Assembly: GCA_910588145.1 (NCBI GenBank) | Contig: CAJUPO010000009.1 | Coordinates: forward strand, 35,713 to 99,712 | Length of the DNA: 64,000 bases | Source of the DNA: an uncultured Oscillospiraceae bacterium | Lineage (GTDB): Bacteria; Bacillota; Clostridia; Oscillospirales; Ruminococcaceae | Direction: 5' to 3' | In this document: positions 50,757 to 60,700 of the stretch, piece after piece | How the letters are laid out: the number at the start of each line of letters is the position of its first letter | Numbering within the stretch: the stretch's first letter is position 1 | The notes under the pieces: generated by a model | The model's input: only the letters and a program-made list of their open reading frames with translations | Database searches by the model: none | Told to the model about the DNA's origin: nothing | Position numbers and translations under genes: made by a program

Positions 50757-53700
50757 ATGGCTGCAAAGTACCAGCTCATCACGGAGCTGTATCAGCGGAC
50801 GGGCGTGACCGTTGTAAAAAATCCACAGGCGTGGCAGGGCTTTTTATCCTCTGCCTGCCGTAATTACAAGTGCCGCTTTGACGAGCAGCTCTTGATTTAC
50901 GCCCAAAGACCCGATGCCACCGCCGTTACCACGATTGAAGTCTGGAATAAGCTCTTTAAGCGTTGGGTGAACAAAGACAGCAGGGGCATCGCCGTGTTTG
51001 ACACAAAAGGACGCAGGAACACCCTCAAATACTATTTTGATGTGTCGGATACCCATGAGGGCTACTACGGCAGCAGACCCGTCCCGATATGGCAGATGGA
51101 TAAGCGGTACGAGCAGGCAGTAACGGAACGGCTCTCCGACAGGTTCGGGGAGGTGGAAAGCACCGACCTTGCTTCTGTCCTAATGGAAACGGCAAGGAAC
51201 GCCGTGGAAGATAATCTGCAGGACTACACGGCACAGCTAAAGACCTGCACCGAGGGCAGCTTCCTTGAGGGGCTTGACGATTTTAATATAGAGGTCATGT
51301 ACCGTGAGCTTGCCGTAAACAGCGTGGCTTTCATGCTGATGGCAAGGTGCGGCGTTGATACGGCAGAATATTTTGACCGAGAGGACTTCGGGGCGATTGT
51401 CAATTTCAACACGCCCCAGACCCTTAACGCCATCGGCATTGCCACGAGCGACATTGCGGAAATGGCACTAAGGGAAATCTCCCTGTCTATCCGAAATGTG
51501 CAAATCGCAGAGAAAGGGCAAAACCGCACCTTTGCACCAAAGGCACAGAGCCGCTATGATATAGGCAGACAACAACCCGAAAGGAGCGAAAATAATGAGC
51601 GAAATCACTTACACCAGACAGGGGGATTACCTTATACCCGACCTCACATTACCGACAGAGCAAGAGCTTCCGCTTGGCAGATACGCATTGATGCACAGGG
51701 ATTATCTGGAGAAACACAAGAGGGTGACTTACCTCAACCTGCTGACATCGGGCAGGCTGAACGAACACCTGCACCAGACCGAGCAGACGGCGTTGCAGAG
51801 GTTGGAGCTTCTGACGAAACAGCTCTCCAAGGAGCAGGGCGTGACGGAGGAACTGAAAGAGAAAGCACCCATGCAGTGGGTACAGATGATGAACAACATC
51901 CGCAGCCAAGCGGAGGAAGTGATTCTGACCGAGCTGATTTACAACTAACCGAGAGCGGCGAACAGCTCAGCATTGCCACCGAGGAAGAAGTCAGAGCCAA
52001 TCTCCCCACCGTTGATGAACAGATTGAAATGATGGTTGAAGCAGAGGACGAAAAATCCTCTGCTTTTGCTATTTCACAGGAAGATATTGACGCTATCCTC
52101 ACGAAAGGCAGCGGATTTCAAGACAGCAAATACCGTATCTACCGTCAGTTTTGGAAACATGAGGACAGCAAGAGCAACATTGCTTTTCTGAAAAAGGAAT
52201 ACGGCACAGGCGGCTCTCATATCACATTTTCGGACGGTACGGAGGGCTATGCGTGGCATGACGGCAAAGGAATCTCCATTGACCGTAACGGAATCTCCAC
52301 GGAGCATGACCTTGTTTTAAGTTGGTCTAAGGTGGAAAAACGCCTGCGTGAGCTGATAAAGGACAACCGCTACCTCAACCCGAAAGAGAAAGACCATTAC
52401 GCTGATTTTCTGGAGGACATCTCTGCCCCGCAGTATGAAATCGACACACAGAGAAAAATGGCAAGGCAGCGTTTCATTGACGCCAATCGTGACCTGCCCC
52501 CTGCCGCCAAACGGGATACGCTCTCTCTGCGGCTCTCCGACTTTATCCGTGACTTGGACGGCTACGAAAAAGCCCTGCTTGAAAAGGTGGGGCGTACCGA
52601 CCTTGCCGATGTGACCGCCGAGCGAATGGAGCAGGTTTTCTCCGACCCTGCCGCCGTGCAGCAGCTCATTGACTTCCTTTCTCTGGTAAAGGGTGCGACG
52701 ACCAGTGTTTACAGCCGTAGCAATGCGTGGCGTTTTTCGCAGGAGCTTACAGAACTGCATCCTCTCTGTTATCTCTACCATGAGGGTGATGTGGTGTATA
52801 TCGGTGCGGATAAATATGAGATTTCCGACTTCAACGAGGATACCGTATCCCTGCGGAATCCAGAGTTTCCCCTGTTTGGAAAGGAATTGAGCCGTGCTGA
52901 CTTTGAAGAAAAGCTCCGTGAAAATCCCGCAAACGACCATCTGAAAACGGTCATCACCGAAAGCCAGAAAACGGAAACACTCACCGAGGAAAAACCCGAC
53001 AGCCTGCAATTTTCCATTGGCTTCTCCGAGCATACCGCCTTTTATGACAGACAGATGAATGACCGCTTCACGGATTTGAGCTTTGCCCTTGGGAATAAGC
53101 TGCTTGGCATTCTGGACGAAAAGCAGCACCGTGAAAGACTGGATAAGAGCAAGGGTGTCGGTTGGTACAAAAAGACTGATTTTGAAATCTCCGCTGTTGT
53201 GGGCGGCGAGGACTTCCATTATGAGGGACGGTTTGACATCGGGGACGGCGAGGGCGACCTGATTGCCCATATCAAGAACTTTTATGACTATTATCTTTCC
53301 CCCGACTGCCCCTTTATCCCAATGTGGAAACGGCAGGGCGAGGATTTCTACCATGCGAAGATAGACAGCCTGCGTTTCGGGCGTGATGTGTTCGTTCCTT
53401 TTCTGGAGCAGCACACCGAGCTGACCCAAGAGGATGAGAAACTCCTTGCCGAGATAATGGCTACCGAACCCGACTGGAACAGGAAAGCCGAGGACAAGGC
53501 ACAGCCCGAAGAAGAAAAAGCCGCCGAGGAAAGTTCCGCCGTTGATGAAATGCTTGCCTATGCGGAAAAGATTGCGGCGGAATATGAAACCGAGCCGCCA
53601 GAGGAACGCTTTGAGGTAATTATGACCTCAGATGCGTTCCCCGACCCCGAAGATGCCTTTGCCATCTGGGACAACATCCGAGAGGAATACTATGCTGCTG

Positions 53701-56700
53701 ATGACGGCAAGGTGCTGACCTACCCCACTGAGGAAGAAGCCGAAACGGGGCTTTTGGAGGTCAGAAAGGCAGTATCCGATAAGGAAGCCGAGGAATGGCT
53801 TTCTACGGAACGGGTAAAACAGGGCGTAGAGCCTGCCCCGTCTGAGCCTGCAAAGCAGGACAATTCTGACCTTATCGGAACGGAACTCACCATCGACAAC
53901 CGCCGCTATCTCATTGAAAGCATTGGTGAAATCAGCGGTGATGTTTCCATGCGTGACATCACATTCCAGAACAATGTGGGCTTTCCGATAAACCGAGTGG
54001 AAAAAATCGGCTATGTCCGCAGGCTTCTGGAGCAGTCGGCAAAGCAGCCAGAGCCTGCCCTGCCGACTGGAATACTTGAAAAACTGGAAGCCGTAAAAGA
54101 CAGCATCGGGTATGGCGACTTAAAGGCAGATACCGAGGTGCTTTTGCGGGATAAAAACGGTGACAGCCTTGTTGGAATAGCTTCGGGCGAATGGCTCAAG
54201 CAGCTAACCGAAATGTCCGCAGAGGATTTCCGCAGATATGCGGATGGATATAAAAAAGGCACTCTGAATGCGTACAGGCTGCTCTCACCATCCAATGAAC
54301 GCAAAAACTTCCGCATCACGGATGATACCCTTGGTGTTGGAGGTGCAAAAGAAAAGTTTAGAAACAATATGGCGGCGGTCAATCTGCTGCACGAGCTTCA
54401 GCTTGAAAACCGTCTTGCCACGCCCGAAGAACAGGAAACCCTTGCAAAGTATGTCGGCTGGGGCGGTCTGTCCATGGCGTTTGACGAGAACAACGCAGCA
54501 TGGGCAGACGAGTTCAAAGAGCTGTATGCGAGCCTGTCCCCAGAGGAATACCGTGCGGCAAAGGAATCCACCCTGACGGCATTTTATACGCCGCCTGTTG
54601 TTATTAAGGCGATGTATGAAGCCCTTGACCGTCTGGGCTTTTCGCAGGGCAATATTTTAGAGCCGTCCTGCGGCACGGGAAATTTCTTCGGGCTTCTGCC
54701 CGAAAGCATGGCAGGCTCTAAGCTCCACGGCGTGGAAATCGACCCGCTGACAGGCGAAATCGCAAAGCAGCTCTACCAGAAAGCGAAAATTGCCGTAGAG
54801 GGCTTTGAGGACACGAAGCTCCCAGACAGCCACTTTGATGTGGTGCTTGGCAATGTGCCGTTTGGGGAATTTAAGGTAGATGACAGCCGCTACAACGCCC
54901 AGAAGTTCCTTATTCATGACTACTTTTTCGCAAAGGCTCTGGATAAGGTACGCATGGGCGGCGTGGTAATGTTCGTCACTTCCAAGGGTACGATGGATAA
55001 GGCAAGCCCAGAGGTGAGGCGGTATATCGCCCAGAGAGCCGAGCTTCTGGGGGCGGTAAGGCTTCCAGACAATACTTTCTGTGCCAATGCCGGCACGGAA
55101 GTCACGAGCGATATTCTCATCCTGCAAAAGCGTGACCGAGTGACAGATGTCGAGCCAGACTGGATTTATCTTGATACCAATGCGGACGGCATCACCATGA
55201 ACAGCTATTTTGTGCAGCACCCCGAAATGGTGCTTGGGCGTATGGTGAACGAAAGCACCCGCTTCGGTAAGTTAGAGCCTGCCTGCAAAGCAGACAAGGA
55301 CAGACCTCTTTCCGAGCTGCTTCACGAAGCCATGCAGCGGATAAACGGCGAAATACCAGACTTTGAGATTGACGAGATTTCCGATGAGCAGGACAACTCC
55401 ATTCCTGCCGACCCGAATGTGCGGAACTTTTCTTATACTCTGGTAAACGGTCAGATTTACTTCCGAGAGAATGACAGGATGACCCCTGCCACGCTGTCAA
55501 TGACGGCGGCAAACCGTGTCAAAGGGCTGCTTGAAATACGGGACAGCGTGCGTAGCCTTATCGAGTACCAGACCAACGATTACCCCGAAGAAATGATACA
55601 GACCGAGCAGGAAAACCTTAACCATCTGTACGATGCCTTTACCGAGAAGTACGGGCTTATCAACAGCCGAGGGAATTATCTTGCCTTTGCCGCCGATGAG
55701 AGCTACTTCCTTTTGTGTTCCCTTGAGGTACTTGATGACGAGGGCAATTTCAAACGCAAGGCGGATATGTTCACCAAGCGGACAATAAAGCCCCACCGAG
55801 AGGTCACTTCCGTGGAAACGGCAAGCGAAGCCCTCGCACTCTCCATCGGGGAGAAAGCCCGTGTTGACCTTGGCTATATGGCACGGCTCACGGGCAGGAC
55901 GCAGGAGGAAATCGTCACGGAATTACAGGGCGTTATCTTCCGTGTGCCCAATACAGAGCCTGCACGGTATGTCACGGCGGACGAATATCTGTCGGGCGAT
56001 GTGAGGGAAAAGCTGAAGATCGCAGAGATAGCGGCGAAGTCCGACCCTGCCCTCGCCCTCAATGTGGAAGCCTTGAAGCAGGTCATACCGAAAGACCTTT
56101 CCGCAGCGGAAATCTCTGTCCGTCTGGGTACGACATGGATACCAGAGTTCGATATACAGCGGTTTGTGATGGAGCTTTTAACTCCGTCAAGCCATGCCGC
56201 AGGGCGTATCCAAGTCCGCTATACCCCATACAACGGCGACTGGTTTATCGAGAACAAGACTTCCGACTTCGGTAATGTCAAGGCGGACAGCACCTACGGT
56301 ACAAAAAGGGCGAGTGCCTACCGTATTATTGAAGATACGCTAAACCTTAAAGACACCCGCATTTTTGACTATGTTTACGATGAACACGGCAATAAAAAAG
56401 CGGTGTTTAATCACAAGGAAACCACGGCGGCACAGGCAAAACAGGAGGTGATAAAACAGGCGTTCCAAGACTGGATATGGAAAGACTCAGAACGGAGAAA
56501 CCGCCTTGTCCGTTACTACAACGACACTTTTAACTCCGTGCGACACCGTGAGTATGACGGGCGGCATATCACATTCGGCGGCATCAGTCCAGAAATCACG
56601 CTAAGACCGCACCAAGTCAACGCTATCGCCCATATCCTTTACGGCGGCAACACGCTCCTTGCCCACAAGGTAGGTGCGGGAAAAACCTTTGAGATGGTAG

Positions 56701-59072
56701 CCGCCGCACAGGAAAGCAAGCGGTTAGGGCTATGCCAGAAATCCATGTTTGTTGTGCCAAATCATCTTGTGGGGCAATGGGCATCTGAGTATTTACGGCT
56801 CTATCCGAGTGCCAATATCCTTGTTACCACTAAGCAGGATTTTGAAACCGCTAACCGCAAGAAGTTCTGCGGCAGGATTGCCACGGGCGATTATGATGCG
56901 GTGATTATCGGACATTCTCAATTCGAGAAAATCCAGATGAGCGTGGAACGGCAGCGAGAACAGCTACAGCGGCAGCTTGACGATATTGAAATGGGCATCG
57001 AAGATGTGCAGAAATCCAACGGCGAGCAGTTCACGGTCAAGCAGCTTATGAAAACAAGGAAAGGCATTGAAGCCAAGCTAAAGAAACTCAACGACACGAA
57101 AAGAAAGGATACGGTGATAGATTTTGAGCAGTTAGGCGTTGACAGGCTCTTTATAGACGAGAGCCATTTTTACAAAAATCTGTACCTCTACACGAAGATG
57201 CGGAATGTGGGCGGCATCGCCCAGACCGAAGCCCAGAAGTCGAGCGACCTCTTTATGAAATGCCGCTATCTGGATGAAATCACGGGAAACCGTGGCACGG
57301 TTTTCGCCACGGGAACGCCCGTGAGCAACTCCATGGTGGAGATGTACTCCGTGCAGAGATATTTGCAGTATGACGCCCTTGCACGGAACGGCTTACAGCA
57401 TTTTGACGCATGGGCTTCCACTTTTGGGGAAACCATCACGGCGTTGGAGCTTTCACCCGAAGGCACGAACTACCGAGCCAAGACACGGTTTGCCAAGTTC
57501 CACAACCTGCCAGAGCTGATGCAGATGTTCCGAGAGGTGGCGGACATCCAGACCGCCGATATGTTGAAGCTCCCCGTCCCCAAGGTCAACTACCACAATG
57601 TAAAGACCAAGCCGAGCGAGATACAGACCGAAATGGTGGCGGGGCTTGCCAAGAGAGCCGAGAAAATCCGTGCAAGGCTTGTCGAGCCGCAGGTTGACAA
57701 CATGCTGAAAGTGACCAATGACGGCAGGAAGTTAGCCCTCGACCAGAGGATGATTGACCCCATGCTGCCAGACGACCCGAACAGCAAGGTCAACGCCTGC
57801 ATTGATAATGTGTACCGTATCTGGGAGGAACACGCCGACACCAAGGCAACGCAGCTCATTTTCTGCGACCTCTCCACCCCGAAGAATGACGGCACTTTCA
57901 ATGTGTACGATGACATCCGAGAGAAGCTGATTGCCCGTGGCGTTCCTGCCGAGCAGGTGCGTTTCATCCACGAAGCGGCTACCGATGCACAGAAAAAAGA
58001 GCTGTTCGCAAAGGTCAGAGGCGGCGAGGTGCGTGTCCTCTTAGGCTCTACGCCGAAGATGGGGGCAGGTACGAATGTGCAGGACAGGCTGATTGCCATT
58101 CACAACCTCGACTGCCCGTGGCGACCAAGCGACCTTGAACAAAGGCAGGGGCGTATCGAAAGACAGGGCAATATGTTCCCAGAAGTAGAGGTTTACCGCT
58201 ATGTGACGGAGCAGACCTTTGATGCATACCTCTATCAGCTTGTGGAATCGAAGCAGAAATTTATCTCCCAGATAATGACGAGCAAAAGCCCCGTGCGTTC
58301 CGCCGAGGATGTGGACGAGGTGGCTCTTTCCTTTGCGGAGGTCAAGATGCTTGCCACGGGAGATGAGCGTTTCAAGGAAAAGATGGACTTGGATATGCAG
58401 GTGGCGAAGCTGAAAGTCTTGAAACAGAGCTATCTTTCTGAGCATTACGACCTTGAGGACAGGATACTGAAATACTTTCCGCAGACCATCAAGGAATATG
58501 AGGAACGCATTGCCAGTTATGAAAACGATGCCGCTCTTGCCGAACAGCACAAGCCGCAGGGCGATGATAAGTTCTGCCCCATGACCTTAAAGGGCGTGAC
58601 CTACAAGGAAAAAGCGGACGCAGGCGAGATGCTTCTTGCAATTTGTAAGGAAAATCCGCTGTCAAATCCCGTGGAAATCGGCAGCTACCGAGGTTTTAGG
58701 ATGGAGGTTTATTACGACAGCTTCAACACCCATTTCTGTCTTAACCTCTGCGGAAAGGCAAAGCACAAGGTTGATTTAGGCTCTGACGCTCTGGGAAATC
58801 TGACCCGTATTGAAAACGAGATTGGGAAAATCCCTGCCAGACTGGAAGCCGCCAAGACCAGAAAGGCGGAAACTCTGGAGCAGCTTGCCAATGCAAAGAC
58901 CGAGGTACAGAAGCCCTTTGCCTTTGAAGATGAGCTGAAAGAAAAGACCGACAGGCTGAATGCCCTAAACATTGAGCTGAATCTGGACGAAAAGGATACC
59001 TCTGTTATGGATACCGAGCCAGAGCAGGAAAACGAACAGCCCGAAAAGAAAACACCTAATCGGGAGCGTTAA
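50757..59072 (+). CDS. Giant N6-adenine methylase / SNF2-type helicase protein of the ICE
   Basis: A 2771-residue protein. An N-terminal domain (about 1-260) contains SACRNYKCRFDEQLLIYAQR. Residues about 280-400 are a disordered Gln/Gly/Asp/Arg-rich stretch whose DNA also encodes tnpV in another frame. The methylase has motif I EPSCGTGNFFG near 1300 and GNVPFG, a variant of NPPY, near 1365. The helicase has HKVGAGKTFEM near 1970, a DESH box in FIDESHFYKN near 2134, ATGTPVSNSMVEMY, and GRIERQGN near 2465. The C-terminus is a coiled coil and charged tail. The combined layout resembles DarB of phage P1, so protection of transferred DNA from restriction is plausible but unproven. AAGGAGG lies ahead of the ATG. 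Confidence 0.93.
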   Translation: MAAKYQLITELYQRTGVTVVKNPQAWQGFLSSACRNYKCRFDEQLLIYAQRPDATAVTTIEVWNKLFKRWVNKDSRGIAVFDTKGRRNTLKYYFDVSDTHEGYYGSRPVPIWQMDKRYEQAVTERLSDRFGEVESTDLASVLMETARNAVEDNLQDYTAQLKTCTEGSFLEGLDDFNIEVMYRELAVNSVAFMLMARCGVDTAEYFDREDFGAIVNFNTPQTLNAIGIATSDIAEMALREISLSIRNVQIAEKGQNRTFAPKAQSRYDIGRQQPERSENNERNHLHQTGGLPYTRPHITDRARASAWQIRIDAQGLSGETQEGDLPQPADIGQAERTPAPDRADGVAEVGASDETALQGAGRDGGTERESTHAVGTDDEQHPQPSGGSDSDRADLQLTESGEQLSIATEEEVRANLPTVDEQIEMMVEAEDEKSSAFAISQEDIDAILTKGSGFQDSKYRIYRQFWKHEDSKSNIAFLKKEYGTGGSHITFSDGTEGYAWHDGKGISIDRNGISTEHDLVLSWSKVEKRLRELIKDNRYLNPKEKDHYADFLEDISAPQYEIDTQRKMARQRFIDANRDLPPAAKRDTLSLRLSDFIRDLDGYEKALLEKVGRTDLADVTAERMEQVFSDPAAVQQLIDFLSLVKGATTSVYSRSNAWRFSQELTELHPLCYLYHEGDVVYIGADKYEISDFNEDTVSLRNPEFPLFGKELSRADFEEKLRENPANDHLKTVITESQKTETLTEEKPDSLQFSIGFSEHTAFYDRQMNDRFTDLSFALGNKLLGILDEKQHRERLDKSKGVGWYKKTDFEISAVVGGEDFHYEGRFDIGDGEGDLIAHIKNFYDYYLSPDCPFIPMWKRQGEDFYHAKIDSLRFGRDVFVPFLEQHTELTQEDEKLLAEIMATEPDWNRKAEDKAQPEEEKAAEESSAVDEMLAYAEKIAAEYETEPPEERFEVIMTSDAFPDPEDAFAIWDNIREEYYAADDGKVLTYPTEEEAETGLLEVRKAVSDKEAEEWLSTERVKQGVEPAPSEPAKQDNSDLIGTELTIDNRRYLIESIGEISGDVSMRDITFQNNVGFPINRVEKIGYVRRLLEQSAKQPEPALPTGILEKLEAVKDSIGYGDLKADTEVLLRDKNGDSLVGIASGEWLKQLTEMSAEDFRRYADGYKKGTLNAYRLLSPSNERKNFRITDDTLGVGGAKEKFRNNMAAVNLLHELQLENRLATPEEQETLAKYVGWGGLSMAFDENNAAWADEFKELYASLSPEEYRAAKESTLTAFYTPPVVIKAMYEALDRLGFSQGNILEPSCGTGNFFGLLPESMAGSKLHGVEIDPLTGEIAKQLYQKAKIAVEGFEDTKLPDSHFDVVLGNVPFGEFKVDDSRYNAQKFLIHDYFFAKALDKVRMGGVVMFVTSKGTMDKASPEVRRYIAQRAELLGAVRLPDNTFCANAGTEVTSDILILQKRDRVTDVEPDWIYLDTNADGITMNSYFVQHPEMVLGRMVNESTRFGKLEPACKADKDRPLSELLHEAMQRINGEIPDFEIDEISDEQDNSIPADPNVRNFSYTLVNGQIYFRENDRMTPATLSMTAANRVKGLLEIRDSVRSLIEYQTNDYPEEMIQTEQENLNHLYDAFTEKYGLINSRGNYLAFAADESYFLLCSLEVLDDEGNFKRKADMFTKRTIKPHREVTSVETASEALALSIGEKARVDLGYMARLTGRTQEEIVTELQGVIFRVPNTEPARYVTADEYLSGDVREKLKIAEIAAKSDPALALNVEALKQVIPKDLSAAEISVRLGTTWIPEFDIQRFVMELLTPSSHAAGRIQVRYTPYNGDWFIENKTSDFGNVKADSTYGTKRASAYRIIEDTLNLKDTRIFDYVYDEHGNKKAVFNHKETTAAQAKQEVIKQAFQDWIWKDSERRNRLVRYYNDTFNSVRHREYDGRHITFGGISPEITLRPHQVNAIAHILYGGNTLLAHKVGAGKTFEMVAAAQESKRLGLCQKSMFVVPNHLVGQWASEYLRLYPSANILVTTKQDFETANRKKFCGRIATGDYDAVIIGHSQFEKIQMSVERQREQLQRQLDDIEMGIEDVQKSNGEQFTVKQLMKTRKGIEAKLKKLNDTKRKDTVIDFEQLGVDRLFIDESHFYKNLYLYTKMRNVGGIAQTEAQKSSDLFMKCRYLDEITGNRGTVFATGTPVSNSMVEMYSVQRYLQYDALARNGLQHFDAWASTFGETITALELSPEGTNYRAKTRFAKFHNLPELMQMFREVADIQTADMLKLPVPKVNYHNVKTKPSEIQTEMVAGLAKRAEKIRARLVEPQVDNMLKVTNDGRKLALDQRMIDPMLPDDPNSKVNACIDNVYRIWEEHADTKATQLIFCDLSTPKNDGTFNVYDDIREKLIARGVPAEQVRFIHEAATDAQKKELFAKVRGGEVRVLLGSTPKMGAGTNVQDRLIAIHNLDCPWRPSDLEQRQGRIERQGNMFPEVEVYRYVTEQTFDAYLYQLVESKQKFISQIMTSKSPVRSAEDVDEVALSFAEVKMLATGDERFKEKMDLDMQVAKLKVLKQSYLSEHYDLEDRILKYFPQTIKEYEERIASYENDAALAEQHKPQGDDKFCPMTLKGVTYKEKADAGEMLLAICKENPLSNPVEIGSYRGFRMEVYYDSFNTHFCLNLCGKAKHKVDLGSDALGNLTRIENEIGKIPARLEAAKTRKAETLEQLANAKTEVQKPFAFEDELKEKTDRLNALNIELNLDEKDTSVMDTEPEQENEQPEKKTPNRER
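51595..51948 (+). CDS. tnpV: TnpV-type transposon protein nested in the helicase gene
   Basis: A 117-residue frame lies wholly inside the methylase-helicase gene, in the +1 frame. It has its own ribosome binding site, AAAGGAG, 10-11 bases before the ATG. It begins MSEITYTRQGDYLIPDLTLP and has LGRYALMHRDYLEKHKRVTY, a central helix with LNEHLHQTEQTALQRLELL, and QWVQMMNNIRSQAEEVILTE. This matches TnpV, a small protein found in clostridial transposons; its exact role is not established. The overlapping part of the large protein is low in complexity, which suggests that tnpV, not the helicase frame, is under selection here. Confidence 0.82.
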   Translation: MSEITYTRQGDYLIPDLTLPTEQELPLGRYALMHRDYLEKHKRVTYLNLLTSGRLNEHLHQTEQTALQRLELLTKQLSKEQGVTEELKEKAPMQWVQMMNNIRSQAEEVILTELIYN

Positions 59073-59088
59073 ATCCTATTTGCACATT

Positions 59089-59116
59089 TGTATTGATGAA
59101 AAGTGGGCAGTATAAT
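59089..59116 (+). promoter_or_regulatory. Possible promoter after the methylase-helicase gene
   Basis: TTGTAT (59089-59094), 16 bases, TATAAT (59111-59116). The next start codon is about 30 bases further on, behind CGGAGG. Confidence 0.5.
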
Positions 59117-59146
59117 AGAGGACGATAAGAAAAATCGGAGGTGATA

Positions 59147-59479
59147 ATGGTGTCTGATACTTTCAGATTTGAAACTTTTGTAGATGCCCATGGCAATATC
59201 TTCAACGAATATCTAAGCTCTGTCACCGCTAAACTGTCAAAGGAAGATAAGCAGTACAAAGCCCTGCACGCTAAGATTGAGGGTATCTATGGGAAGTATC
59301 CCAAGGTACTGGCTGTGTTCGACAGCGAACAAGCGGCGGAGCTTACCGAGGAAGAATGTGCGGCTCTCATTGAGGTAATGGAGCTGAAGAATCGGCTCAC
59401 GGACATGGAGATGCAGGCGGTCTACTTCCGTGGCTGCTATGACAGCGTTGGGTATCTCAAAAAAGCAGGGATTTTATAA
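59147..59479 (+). CDS. Small conserved ICE protein
   Basis: A 110-residue soluble, helical protein. It begins MVSDTFRFETFVDAHGNIFN and ends YFRGCYDSVGYLKKAGIL. Charged helices such as TEEECAALIEVMELKNRLTD fill the middle. Similar short proteins follow the helicase in many Tn1549-type elements; I know of no function. CGGAGG is close before ATG 59147. GTG 59150 gives better spacing and could be the start. The AT-rich cargo starts about 50 bases after the stop. Confidence 0.75.
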   Translation: MVSDTFRFETFVDAHGNIFNEYLSSVTAKLSKEDKQYKALHAKIEGIYGKYPKVLAVFDSEQAAELTEEECAALIEVMELKNRLTDMEMQAVYFRGCYDSVGYLKKAGIL

Positions 59480-59527
59480 CGGACTGACCGAGAGAAAAGG
59501 CGGCGTTGGCGTGAAGCTGATGCCGTC

Positions 59528-60646
59528 TTTTACATAGCTGAGAGGTGGAAAAATTTGTCGTAATGTGATATAATATTTTAAGAATTTTGAGAACGGAGGA
59601 AAGAGGTATGTCTGATTTTAATAAAATAATGGCATTTCAACAGATGATGCCATATCTTAACAGAGAGCAGCAAGAAAATTTAGCAACTACTCTTGGAATG
59701 GATTTGCAGGAAATTGAACGACGATTAGTAGGAAAAAACAAGGAGGATGAATTTGTTTTAATACTTCTCTTTATGGAAGTGTGCAAAAGTATTACAGGTT
59801 TTGATGAGGGCGTTTCTCAGTTATTAAAGACAGCAACTTCTGATTTGCTTATCGAGTTGAGAAATGGAGACAAATTCATGTTGGAGATAAAGCATACTGA
59901 TAAAGAACGATATTCTATTAGTATGGGAAATCTCCAAAAGAGAATTGAATATGCGAATAATTATGGATTGGATTTGTTTTTTGCAATCTCAATTAAAGGA
60001 TACTGGATGTTGTTTAGTGCTGAATATCTGAAGCAAAAAAACGGAAAGATAGATGTTTCTGATTTGACAAAATCTAAGTTGGATGAAACGCTTGGATGTG
60101 TTAGTTATATTTTTCCAAAGGGATTAAGGATAAAAAGTGTCTATTCTACAGAAGAAGCCGTAAAATCTACAGGAATACAATTCCCGCCGTATGGGAAATT
60201 GGTATCTTATGAATTGTATTATAACGATAGAAAGATTTTTAGAGTAAAAGGGAAAAATAGTCCATATATTGGCTATACAATGATTTTAGAAGCATTGCAA
60301 GATAGGCTATCAATGGATACACAGATTATCAAGCAATCGGGTAGTTATACAGTTATCAATGAATCATTTTCAAATGAGTTTAATGCTATTTCGGAATACA
60401 AGTTTTTGTTAGCACCGATTGAACATACCGCATATGATGAGGAGGAAAAATATACAGCTCATACTTATATTGAAAACGCAAAAGCAGATGCTAACCTTCT
60501 TAAAATGCGATTCCAAGTAGGGCATATAAGAGGAATGATGCAGTATTTAGCAGACAATGGAATTGAAATGATGTATATTAAAAATAGCCAGATATATAAA
60601 TTAAACCCACAATAAAATATGATGAAATTTTACATAGCCGAGAGGT
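59528..60646 (+). repeat. 19-bp direct repeats flanking the nuclease cargo
   Basis: TTTTACATAGCTGAGAGGT at 59528-59546 and TTTTACATAGCCGAGAGGT at 60628-60646 differ at one base and are exactly 1,100 bp apart. The right copy forms the left arm of the terminator hairpin at 60635-60681; the left copy is only half of such a hairpin. The AT-rich DNA between them holds a single gene. A third TTTTACATAG is at 41234-41243, in front of parA. Confidence 0.8.
59608..60615 (+). CDS. PD-(D/E)XK nuclease-like cargo protein
   Basis: A 335-residue soluble protein from ATG 59608 (GAGGAAAGAGGT ahead). Residues about 78-100 read SDLLIELRNGDKFMLEIKHT, an Asp, then a hairpin, then Glu-Ile-Lys. This is the PD-(D/E)XK nuclease core. 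A beta-alpha-beta stretch follows (LDLFFAISIKGYWMLFSAEY), as in restriction-type or Holliday-junction folds. The first 60 residues are a helical domain and the last 150 residues are unrecognised. Its base composition is AT-rich, unlike the genes on either side, and it is bounded by direct repeats, so it was acquired separately. A defence or anti-competition role is a reasonable guess. Confidence 0.6.
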   Translation: MSDFNKIMAFQQMMPYLNREQQENLATTLGMDLQEIERRLVGKNKEDEFVLILLFMEVCKSITGFDEGVSQLLKTATSDLLIELRNGDKFMLEIKHTDKERYSISMGNLQKRIEYANNYGLDLFFAISIKGYWMLFSAEYLKQKNGKIDVSDLTKSKLDETLGCVSYIFPKGLRIKSVYSTEEAVKSTGIQFPPYGKLVSYELYYNDRKIFRVKGKNSPYIGYTMILEALQDRLSMDTQIIKQSGSYTVINESFSNEFNAISEYKFLLAPIEHTAYDEEEKYTAHTYIENAKADANLLKMRFQVGHIRGMMQYLADNGIEMMYIKNSQIYKLNPQ

Positions 60647-60681
60647 TTTCACCCACGAAAGCCCCTCGGCTATTTCTATTT
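60635..60681 (+). terminator. Terminator after the nuclease cargo
   Basis: TAGCCGAG / CTCGGCTA, an 8-bp stem extended by two more pairs after one mismatch, with a loop of about 16 bases, followed by TTTCTATTT. The left arm lies in the right-hand 19-bp repeat. Confidence 0.75.
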
Positions 60682-60700
60682 CTGGAGGTGATTTAATTGA

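Noticed and set aside
52317..53429. A 370-codon open frame on the minus strand inside the methylase-helicase gene
   Set aside because: It is a shadow of the plus-strand gene, with no initiation signal and no family pattern. The tnpV frame nearby differs because it has a ribosome binding site and a recognisable family.
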